Shown: positions 11,751 to 19,727 of the stretch, one piece after another
Numbering within the stretch: position 1 is the stretch's first letter
Layout of the letters: the number at the start of each line of letters is the position of its first letter
Assembly: GCA_013397455.1 (NCBI GenBank)
Contig: VYZB01000529.1
Span: 35,142-99,141, forward strand
Length of the DNA stretch: 64,000 nucleotides
Source of the DNA: Crotophaga sulcirostris
Lineage: Eukaryota > Chordata > Aves > Cuculiformes > Crotophagidae
Direction: 5' to 3'
Notes under the pieces: model-generated
Seen by the model: the letters and a program-made list of their open reading frames with translations, nothing else
Told to the model about the DNA's origin: nothing
Databases searched by the model: none
Program-made: the position numbers and the translations under genes

Positions 11751-14430
11751 CTTAGAGAAAGAAAACTATAAGAAAACTTAGTACTTATATGTTCAGAGCT
11801 TGGCTGGCTGCTGCCAAGTCTGCACCTGCAGTGCTAGTTGGCTGAAACTCTGCATGTATTCCTCTTATTAAGAACAAATAAATAATATCTTCTGTCATTT
11901 ACCAAATACCAGGATTACTTCAAAACCACAAGGAGCAATCCCTCTTCTTTGCTAATATTCTGTCATTTCTGCCTCATGCACGGAGGATGCTCAACCTTCG
12001 TTCCTCAGCAAAAATGCCATCTATATCTCTGTACTCTGTCTCGGGTTTAACTTGCTATTTGGAACCCTTACTCAAAATGCATATCTGGTATTTTGATTAT
12101 GAATTGTCACATAAACGAAGTGATTGATTAGGGTAATTTACATAGAGGCATTCATGGTGTTTCTGAGCAAAGGAAGGTACACTGAAGCACATGGCAGTTA
12201 ATTACATTGCTTAACAATAACTGTCAAGTTAAACCTTTTTAAAAAAAGATGAATGCTATACTTAAGGAAAGTGCAATTACATTTCTACGATTTGAAATGT
12301 TTTACACACTGTATATATTAGAGGGGCAAAGATATTAACACTTCTGTACATGCAAAGCTGCTCATAGATTTCAGATGCCACAAGGCAGGCTTTTGTAACC
12401 ACTGTCTGCTTATTGCTTGCAAAGGGAAATCGTTTGCTATAATGTGCTGTTCATCTACGCTCATTTACTTGTATGCAACCACATTTGCATACAGACACAC
12501 TTCTCTGAATGATTGAGAACATGAGGACTAGTAGTTCTGATTTGGTAGATTGTTGCATAAAACCAAGATGTGCACTCAAAGTAGCATTTTATGTCGCAGC
12601 CTGATTATATGTTCAATTTTAATAATGTTGAATGAATGGCAATAGTAGATTTCAGAAAGTCACTCCTCTGATTTTATGTTCCAATTCTAAATTTAATTAA
12701 AAATGTCTATCCTCCCTTTTTTAATCTTAGACTGAAATTCAGTAACAGACCTGGAATTTCTTCTCCTGTTAAATAAATTGTACACTTTTATAAGAAATGG
12801 TTATACCCTCTATATTATGTTCAATAATTTGTTTAATAAAAGACTGTCATACTGCTTATGTTTTCCTGTGGGAGGGTAATGGAGGGGCAACTGGCTCCAC
12901 AGTGTTCATTGTCTACTTCTTGCAGAAGAGAAGAGAATAAGAGGAAGTCTACAGAGAGAGATGGGATGAAGTGTGGAGTCCCCCAGCCTAAACCAAAGCA
13001 AGTCCATGTCTAGAGGACACTGTTCACTACTAGGCAAAAACACTACCTTGGTTCTTGTTAGTAATTATAACTATGTCATTGTGGTGCGGCTCTGCATTCT
13101 CACCCTTAATTACAAGTGAAAAAGAAGAGAATGAAATTGTGAGAACAGCTATTCAACTACATCCAAAATCCCAAATAATGAGATGTAATTTGGGGAGGTG
13201 TCTAGAGGGTAGTTCTCACGTATATCTGACACTTGCACATCTAGATATCTTCACTGTTACCTTTTCTGAACTGATGTGATGCTAGCCTGTCATCTGTGCT
13301 TTTCTGCACAGCAGCAACATGATATAGCTATAGATCGAAAAGTGTTATAATGGAGCACAATTCATTTAAAGACAACTCATTTCTTTTTTCTTCAATCCGT
13401 GAATTTGAAGAAAATATATGAAATAAGATGGTTTGAGTGCCATAAATTAAAGCATTATAATCTAATTATACTATGTGTTAACAGACTGTTTTTCCTGTTG
13501 CCTAGCAATGAGATTTAACGTAAGATTCACCATGTGCTTACGATTCCAGTATTAACTTTGGTTTTCAGATGTCTACAACTTTAATAAAAAACATTACTCT
13601 GTAGGACAATACAGACAGTGCATGTGGAAATGCCTTTTGTTGTTACAGGGTGACTTTCTAGGGAAGCTTGAGGCAGAAGACTCTGGTGCCCTCTGTTTTC
13701 TATACCCCTTCTCCCATTCTATTATATGTGGTGAAGTTTGAAAGTAACTTCTTGAGCAACAATTGTTTGGTGCGTTTTTGGAGCAGTAAGCTTAAAATAT
13801 ATAGAAGTGTTCTTTTACTTAGAAGGTTCTATGTGGAGATGTTTTAACCAAGGCAGCTACCTCTGCTTAAAAGAGCAGCTACTGCTTTGTGCTGCCCCAA
13901 AAAACTGAATGTCTAGGAAAGAGTTTGAGCACTGGACTTTGACGTCTTCTCTGTTAGCGTTCTGAGTAGTAGTAGAATAGGTCTAGATGTTTTCTATGGG
14001 GAACTAATATTTACTAGGTAGGAGGATCACATGAAGCTTGATGAAGGAGACTAGTGCTTTAAGAACTTGGGGAAGCGGAACCTCTTGCACTACTTGATGA
14101 GACAGTGTTGTACCTAAAAGGGCTTGAAGTTGAGCTAGTGGAGAAAAGGGCAGAAAACTACTCAATATCCAAGTGTTTTCAATAAACAATTGTTTTTCAA
14201 TGACAAAGTAATTGGAAACTGTACTGCTGATAGATATGTTTCCATATTGCATCTTGCTGCAAGGCAAAAAGCAAAAAAACAGTTTATTCATAGTTTCTTT
14301 AGAAGTATTTAAGGAAGAAAAATATGATTACTGGACTTGCAAATTTGGACTTAACAAAAGATGCCAGGATCAACCTCTATGAATATGGGGAGGGGAAGGT
14401 AATTTGAGTTAAACCTTTTTAAAAAGTAAA

Positions 14431-14695
14431 ACCCTCTATACCATCGTGTTTCAAAATGGTTGTCATTATGATGAAAGATTTGGTTTTGCATATTGAGATT
14501 TGTGCAGTTATTTATTTATAGAGGATATATATGATGTGAATCTTCAAGGAACTTGACTTTACTCATATTGTAAACTACTGCTACTTTTCAACATCTGTGT
14601 AATTCCATTTTCTCACCTTTAGAATGATTAATTTTGAATTCAGAAACATAGATATTTAAAGTTCATGCCTTCAAGTGAGCAAAGTAGTTTTCACT
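14431..14695. repeat. Long direct repeat flanking the RING-gene insert, left copy
   Basis: About 265 bases of ordinary AT-rich intronic sequence recur in direct orientation at 16478-16726. The match runs over the full length with scattered substitutions and a few small gaps, for example an 11-base segment near 14468 and an 8-base segment near 14650 that the right copy lacks. The two copies bracket the GC-rich insert exactly. Their base composition matches the intron, not the insert, so they look like duplicated target sequence. Confidence 0.9.
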
Positions 14696-14878
14696 ACAGC
14701 CACCTTGCTACAGCCTCCTTTTAGGCAGTTGTCGACAGTGATACTTAACAACAGTACAAGTAGAGTTGGAGGATACTTAAGGCAATACAAGTAGGATCAA
14801 TGTTCAATACAACAATAGAATTAGAGTCAGTCTCTACAGCTGGGCCTTCCGTTGGGGGCTTAGAGCTCACCCCTTGAC
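14696..14878 (-). other. 3' flank / possible 3' UTR of the RING-RS gene
   Basis: This sequence lies between the stop codon of the minus-strand reading frame and the left direct repeat. On the minus strand it reads from CTCTAAGCCCCC towards a T/A-mixed stretch. I see no clear AATAAA on the minus strand and no poly(A). It is probably the transferred 3' flank of the gene. Confidence 0.4.
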
Positions 14879-15937
14879 TTAATACCTCCTCCTCCGCAAC
14901 CGCTGCCGCCGTTGTCGACCCCCAACTCTGCGGCGCCTGTCCTGGGATGGTCTCCTGCCTGCGAAGTATCGTCGGCGCCTTGGAGCTCGGCTCTCACCAT
15001 GATTCCTCCTCCTCCACTGCCTCCTCCTTGGAGAGGAGCTGTAGTGCTCTCTGCCCTGGCGCTGTGCAGGGCGGCGCCTGTCCTGGGATGGTCTCCTGCC
15101 TGCGAAGTATCGTTGGCGCCTTGGAGCTCGGCTCTCACCATGATTCCTCCTCCTCCACCGCCTCCTCCTTGGAGAGGAGCTGTAGCACTCTCTGCCCTGG
15201 CGCTGTGCAGGGCGTCGCCTGGAGAACCTGCTCCTCTGACCCTCCTGGGAATGGCCACGCTGCCTGCCTCTGCTTCGCCGCCGTCTGCTGCGGTGGCCCC
15301 GTGAGTGCTGCTGCCAAGCGCGGTCTATGGGCCTGCGGCTCCTTCTTGCACGCCGGTTGCTGGTGGAATCTCGCTCTGCCCGCTGTTGGCGCGCTCTTCT
15401 CCTCGAGGAGGCTGGGACGCGCCGTTCAGGCCTTGTAGATCGACCCTCATCTTGAGCAGCGTCCCTAGCCCCGCTCTGCTGCCCACTCCTGCTTCTTGAG
15501 GAGTCAAACCTGTGGTCAGGTCCAAGGCACTGCCTTGGGGACCTGCTTCCGACTGTATGTGGGACCGTGGCATGACCACCACCGTGAGGTCTTTGGGGAG
15601 AGCTGCGGTCTGAGGAATGCTGCCCGCTGCTTTCTGCAGATCCCTCCCTGCTGTTCTGGTGCTCCTCATGATTGTGGGCTTGGTAGATGGGGAAGGGGGG
15701 GCGAACTGGATTCTGACAGCGTGGGCACATGTCTGTGCATTGGGACCACTCTGCTACGCAGGCATCACAGACACAGTGCCTGCAGGACTCTGGGCAAGCG
15801 CGGTAGTTGGTGGCGTCCAGGTAGCCAGAGCGGTCCGGGGCCTCACAGGGATCCAGGGCTGCAGCCTGGGCTGGCTGCCTGGGGCTGGCAGCAGGGGAAT
15901 AGTAACTGCCTTCTGACAGGTTCTCTTCCGATGCCGT
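14879..15937 (-). CDS. RING-finger, Arg/Ser-rich protein, PHRF1/TOPORS-like; start ATG replaced by ACG
   Basis: This frame of about 352 codons ends in TAA at 14879-14881. I set its beginning at an ACG (15935-15937) in a good Kozak context (A at -3, G at +4). No in-frame ATG lies upstream before a TGA, and the first in-frame ATG falls inside the RING. Counting from the ACG, a RING-like finger spans residues 31-74: C31, C52, H54, C57, C60, C71 and C74 fit C3HC4, but the second ligand is Pro34 instead of Cys. The EWS and CPRC segments resemble PHRF1 and TOPORS RING fingers, and a long RS/RRR-rich tail follows, as in those E3 ligases. Residues 240-286 and 287-333 are a duplicated 47-residue unit. 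The nearest family is inferred from motif shape. Whether it is expressed, or is a gene copy with a lost start codon, is open. Confidence 0.5.
   Translation of the reverse strand, partial: TASEENLSEGSYYSPAASPRQPAQAAALDPCEAPDRSGYLDATNYRACPESCRHCVCDACVAEWSQCTDMCPRCQNPVRPPFPIYQAHNHEEHQNSREGSAESSGQHSSDRSSPQRPHGGGHATVPHTVGSRSPRQCLGPDHRFDSSRSRSGQQSGARDAAQDEGRSTRPERRVPASSRRRARQQRAERDSTSNRRARRSRRPIDRAWQQHSRGHRSRRRRSRGRQRGHSQEGQRSRFSRRRPAQRQGRECYSSSPRRRRWRRRNHGESRAPRRQRYFAGRRPSQDRRRPAQRQGREHYSSSPRRRQWRRRNHGESRAPRRRRYFAGRRPSQDRRRRVGGRQRRQRLRRRRY
14932..15213 (-). repeat. In-frame tandem duplication, 2 x 141 bp (47 codons)
   Basis: The 141-base unit beginning CGGCGCCTGTCCTGGGATGG on the + strand is present twice in tandem (14932-15072 and 15073-15213) with only about four differences. 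The period is a multiple of three, so the arginine-rich frame is kept. Near-identity shows a recent duplication or gene conversion. The differences I can see change three residues (Cys/His, Arg/Gln, Gln/Arg). Confidence 0.92.
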
Positions 15938-15949
15938 CTTGTGCAGCAA

Positions 15950-16477
15950 AGGAAAGGGACACAGAGCTCACGGCTTGCCCTGGAGACGCGAGCAGGCACG
16001 AAGCAGCAAAGCTGATGAAGGGAAGCACTAAAGAGATGCCTGCTCCGCTTCGGGGCACTGCTTGTGCTGTTGCAAATGCCAACAATGGCCCTGGAGCAGA
16101 TGAGTGCCACCGGGGCAGCTCTGTGTGCTCCTGCTGTCCGGGCAGAACTTTACCTGACGTCTCCGACACGTGCAGGCAAGGATTGGGGAAACAGGAAAGC
16201 CGTTCTGTCCTCTCAACAAGGGCAGCACAACAAGGGTCGGGGGTGAGGCCGGTCGGGACCGTTTCCCCGGGCCCTGTTGGCCGTCTGCGTCTGGCAGGTT
16301 TTCTCTGTGCTCTTGGCTGCGATCCTGTGCGATGTGGTTCCTCTAGTCCAGTGAGGTGACTGTCCCCCACGCACGAGGACACAGCACTGTGGCTCAGTAG
16401 GGCTGCCCAATGCCTTAAAGGGAGCGTTGCCATTAGAGACGTAATGACTCTCTGGTGACATCACAATGCTTCTGGGG
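15950..16477 (-). promoter_or_regulatory. Putative 5' region of the RING-RS gene with CRE-like site
   Basis: The part of the GC-rich insert upstream of the minus-strand frame contains TGACATCA at 16456-16463 (TGATGTCA on the minus strand, one base from a CREB/CREM site). It also has a second CRE-like core, ACGTAA, near 16439-16444 and a CCAAT-type box (CCCAAT at 16406-16411, an ATTGGG on the gene strand). These sites are short and could occur by chance. A CRE-driven promoter would suggest testis expression, but that is inference. No TATA box is clear. Confidence 0.3.
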
Positions 16478-16726
16478 ACCCCCTGCACCATCGTGTTTCA
16501 AAGTGGTTGTCATTGGTTTTGCATATTGAGGTTTGTGCAGTTAATTATTTATGCTGGATATATATGTTTAGTTGTGAATCTTCAAGGAATGTGATTTTAC
16601 TCATATTGTAAACTACTGCTACTTTTCAACATCCGTGTAATTCCATTTTCTCACCTTTAGAATGGTTAATTTTGAATTAAGAAACATTAAAGTTCATGCC
16701 TTCAAGTTAGCAAAGTAGTTTTCACT
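16478..16726. repeat. Long direct repeat flanking the RING-gene insert, right copy
   Basis: This is the second copy of the sequence at 14431-14695 in the same orientation, offset by about 2.05 kb. Homology ends abruptly after TTTTCACT on the right, where normal intron sequence resumes. On the left it starts directly at the GC-rich insert. Confidence 0.9.
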
Positions 16727-16890
16727 TGAAAATGAGACATTCATCAGTACTTGCATTTATCTTGCTTTATAACTAAGAAAAACAATATAAACCCCAGATT
16801 TTTTTCCGATGAACTGGTTTCTCTACCCTGTGCTTATGTTTCAGTACATACATTCTTGCGCATATATGTAATTTGTCTTTGGGGTTACAT

Positions 16891-17534
16891 AGGATGATAG
16901 AATGGTTTGAATTGGAAGGGAACTTTAAGATCATCCAGTCATCAACCCCTCTGCCATGGGCAGGGACACCTCCCACCAGCCCAGGCTGCTCAAGGCCCCA
17001 TCCAAGCTGGTCTTCAACACTTCCAGAGAGGAGGCATCCACAGGTTCTTTGAGCAACCTGTTCCAGTGTCTCACCACCCTCGTGGTCAAGGATTTCTTCC
17101 TAATGTCTAATCTAAATCTTCCCGCTTGTAATTTAAAGCTCTTCCCCCTCGTTGTGTCACTTTGTGCCCTTGTAAAATGTCCCTCCCCAGCTTTCTTGTA
17201 TGTCCTCTTCAGGTACTGAAAGGCTGCTATAAGGTCTCCCCAGAGCCTTCTCTTCTCCAGACTGAGCAATCCCATCTCTCTCAGCCTGTCCTTATAGCAG
17301 AGGTGCTCCAGCCCTTTGATTTGATCATCTCTGTGGCCCTTCTCTGGACCTGTTCCAACAGTTCCATATCCTTCTTATGTTGGGGATTCCAGAACTGGAC
17401 ACAGCACTCCTGCTCTTGTGAGACCCCACCTGAGCAGAGGGGGAGAATCACCTCCCTTAGTCTGCTGGCCATGCGTCTTTTGATGCAGCCCAGGATACAG
17501 TTGGCCTTCTGGACTGCGAGCACGCATGGCTGCC
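16891..17534 (-). mobile_element. CR1 LINE, 5'-truncated, with 3' end
   Basis: This is a reverse-strand CR1. It begins at its 3' terminus (GATGATAGAATGGTTTG... then TTGGAAGGGAACTTTAAGATCATCC) and runs through the 3' UTR into the end of the reverse-transcriptase frame. The segments CTGGACACAGCACTCC and GGCCTTCTGGACTGCGAGC are typical. It ends near 17534 without an ORF1 or most of ORF2, the usual 5' truncation. Several apparent reading frames here are inside this element. Confidence 0.92.
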
Positions 17535-18624
17535 TGTGGGAATGTGTAAAATAAAGGAGAAAGCAAAATCCTACCATTTTCTATTTTCCTGTATTAAAGC
17601 AGCTCATACTGTTGTATCTTATATATGTTGCATGAATGAGGAATGTATCATATAATTGCATTATGTCTTTGTGGAAAAAAAAGTGAGGGGGAGACATTTC
17701 TAGGTCTTTATTTTTAATATCATTATGATTTTTAAAGCTTCTGTACTGCAGAGACTAAAGACCTCGTATTATTAGTGCTGGCTAGTAAGAGTGTGCTGGT
17801 ACTAAGCTGTACCATGTCAGAATTGAATTGAGGATCTCCTGAAGCTTACTTAAACTGTTTGGAAATATTTAGGCAAAGTATAGCTTGGGTTTGCATTATA
17901 TAGAATAGGCCTAGGACCATTTCTGTTCTCATGAAGAGAAAGTTATTGCAGTACACAGTGCAATAGACGGAGATATTTGGCACTCCTGGAAATCTGTCCT
18001 AATGAAGAAAGCAAATAATCACAGCATTCTCATATTTGAGCCTAGTATCTTTAATGGTCACTCTCATTTGGTGCCTAGCAACCAGTAAATTTTTTTTATT
18101 GTGTGATACCTTTTGTACATTGTAAATTTGTGTAATTATACCAGGTGATTTTCGTTTAACAAATCTGGTAGATGTTTTTTCCTCCGAAGAGCTATTTTTC
18201 CTAGAAAAAAAACTTGGTTTTAAATTAATAGAAACAATTCCTAACCCATATTTCTTGCACTAACCCCGAAATCTTAGCCTGGATTTTACCTAACGTTTGC
18301 TTGTAACCTGTCATTAAGCAGCTGCAATGTAAAAGTCTTAATTTAAGGTGTTGCTACATTTTCAGAGGGAAAGAATTCAGTAAGGATTATGCTCAAGTTA
18401 ATAATAAAGTTGCATTCGTAGTTTTGAGTGATGAGCAAAGATCGCATCTCTTAGAAGAATGGCTTGATTCTGTGCTAAAAGTGTGACTAAAAGGGCATCT
18501 CATTATCATTGTTTTGAGGTGTCCTTTGTTCAGTTTTTCTGCATTACAGGAAACAAGGACTGCAAAGTGCCTTAAATAAAAACACTTCGAACCTCCAAAA
18601 TACATTTTTATTGTCATCTTCTAG
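17535..18624 (+). other. NUBPL intron 6, last part; nothing recognised
   Basis: This is AT-rich intronic sequence between the CR1 copy and the exon 7 acceptor. I see no repeat, RNA gene or exon in it. Confidence 0.65.
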
Positions 18625-18718
18625 GTTGACTGGGGTCACCTGGACTACTTAATAATTGATATGCCACCTGGGACTGGAGATGTACAGTTGTCAGTCTCCC
18701 AGAATATTCCAATTGCAG
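18625..18718 (+). CDS. NUBPL: NUBPL coding exon 7 (Mrp signature)
   Basis: This 94-base exon lies between CTTCTAG and G/GTATGT. It encodes [19 protein letters not shown] and then [12 protein letters not shown], ending with the first base of a Gly codon. The peptide matches human residues 172-202. DMPPGTGD is the conserved Mrp/Nbp35 signature around the switch II region that senses the nucleotide, so the core of the ATPase is intact. Changes from human are conservative (Gln/His, Val-Val/Ile-Ile, Thr/Ala). Confidence 0.98.
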
Positions 18719-18987
18719 GTATGTATATTTGTTGATGATTTCAGAGATTTGAAGTTAGTTAATCTGGTAGCTTTAGAAAAAAATATTTTAAAATGCTGGT
18801 CAAAAATTCTAATTGTCTTTCTAACACACTAAGAAACTGTTCTTTTATTCATGTCATGATGAAAAACACTGTCAGTCATTTCTAACATGTTAGCATTAGG
18901 ATTGTTTTTTTCTTTTAAGCTGACTTTTGAAAAGGTTGAGAAGTCAAATATAGTAGCCCTCCTGAAGAAAAGCCAGTCATGCCAACA

Positions 18988-19030
18988 CTGCCCTAGTGAC
19001 TCTTGTGACATCGCAGTGCTTCTGGGGACC
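18988..19030. repeat. Short copy of the putative 5' end of the RING-gene insert
   Basis: The string GTGACATCGCAGTGCTTCTG with GGGACC after it closely matches GTGACATCACAATGCTTCTG plus GGGACC at 16455-16480, in the same orientation. A similar TGACTCT precedes both. About 40 bases are clearly related; on either side the similarity fades. It sits about 60 bases upstream of a CR1 fragment. Either a second, mostly decayed copy of the same gene family lies here, or both sites contain a shared older repeat. Confidence 0.6.
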
Positions 19031-19090
19031 ACATCCAGAAGACACAAGCCATGGCCTCAGGGGAAAAAAACAACCCAGTTGGCAAGCGTG

Positions 19091-19215
19091 CTGCGTCCAG
19101 TGCTGGGCTCCCCAGTACAAGAGAGAAGAGAGAGTGCCCAGCACAGGGCCACAAGGAGGCTGAAAGGATTAGAGCATCTCTCCTGTGAGGAGAGGCTGAG
19201 ACAGCAGGTGATAAG
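19091..19215 (+). mobile_element. CR1 LINE internal fragment
   Basis: A forward-strand CR1 piece is recognised by CTGCGTCCAGTGCTGGGCTC, GCCCAGCACAGGGCCACAAG, and AGCATCTCTCCTGTGAGGAG followed by AGGCTGAG, which are standard CR1 3'-region phrases. It lacks the CR1 3' tail. Confidence 0.8.
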
Positions 19216-19329
19216 GGGAGCTTGTGTGCTTTCATCACACACACACATAGAGACACTGGCCTTCCAGTAGTTTTCTTGAAGTCTCTTCATTGCCAGGCAG
19301 ATCCTGGAAGGAATGGGGCGAAATGGAAC

Positions 19330-19383
19330 AGGATAGGATGGTGCAGTTGGAAGGGACCTGCAATGATCACCTAGTCCAACTGC
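19330..19383 (-). mobile_element. CR1 LINE 3'-end remnant
   Basis: GGATAGGATGGTGCAGTTGG then AAGGGACC and ATGATCACCTAGTCCAAC is the reverse-strand CR1 3' terminus. Only about 50 bases remain, with the orientation opposite to the neighbouring CR1 pieces. Confidence 0.7.
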
Positions 19384-19444
19384 TTAGTGTCCTCACAGGT
19401 AAGCTTAGGATGTCAGGGTTAAATGAGCGGACAGTGATGTGGAT

Positions 19445-19727
19445 TGAGAACGGGCTGGATGGCAGAGCTCAGCGTGTTGTGATCACTCAGGCAGTTCCTA
19501 GTTTGAAGCTGTGTTCAGCAGTCTTCTACAGGACTTGTTATTTGGCCCAGTCTTCTTCAGTGCATTCATCAGTGACCTGGATGAGGGGACAGAGCGTACC
19601 CTCAGTAAGTTTACTGGTCATACAAAACTGGGAGGATTGGCTGATATGCCAAAAGACTGTGTGCAGGGGGGTTGGACCTAGATTATCCTAAATCCCTTCC
19701 AACACAAGCCATTCTATTATTCTATGA
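19445..19727 (+). mobile_element. CR1 LINE, end of ORF2 joined to 3' tail (internal deletion)
   Basis: The first part (about 19450-19645) is the conserved end of the CR1 reverse-transcriptase frame (GGCCCAGTCTTCTTCAGTGC, ATCAGTGACCTGGATGAGGG, CCTCAGTAAGTTTACTGGTC). At about 19650 it jumps to the 3' UTR end (GGGGGGTTGGACCTAGATTA, then TCCCTTCCAACACAAGCC) and finishes with the octamer-like tail ATTCTATTATTCTATGA. The sequence normally between them is missing. The reading frame is broken, so the element is inactive. Confidence 0.85.

Larger units (their letters stand above)
14696..16477 (-). mobile_element. GC-rich insert with RING/RS gene, bracketed by direct repeats
   Basis: A sharply bounded segment of about 1.8 kb is much richer in G and C than the surrounding intron. 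It holds one long minus-strand reading frame, a putative 5' region (about 15950-16477) and a 3' region (14696-14878). I see no poly(T) at its left edge, which a minus-strand processed retrocopy with a poly(A) tail would show. I see no reverse transcriptase, integrase or transposase and no LTR-like TG..CA termini. A DNA-mediated duplication of a small gene, with duplication of the landing site, fits best. 'Mobile element' is used in the broad sense of transposed sequence. Confidence 0.6.

Noticed and set aside
15496..16359. Long + strand open frame (287 codons) over the GC-rich insert
   Set aside because: It is opposite the RING/RS frame in GC-rich sequence where stops are rare. It has no recognisable domain, and its composition (Cys/Gly/Ala/Pro mix) is that of a shadow frame.
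15843..16433. Minus-strand open frame upstream of the RING frame
   Set aside because: It overlaps the putative 5' region in another frame, has no motif, and cannot be joined to the RING frame without guessing splice sites.
17162..17577. Apparent coding frames on both strands at 17.2-17.6 kb
   Set aside because: They lie inside a reverse-strand CR1 copy. The sequence is LINE 3' region and decayed reverse transcriptase, not a host gene.
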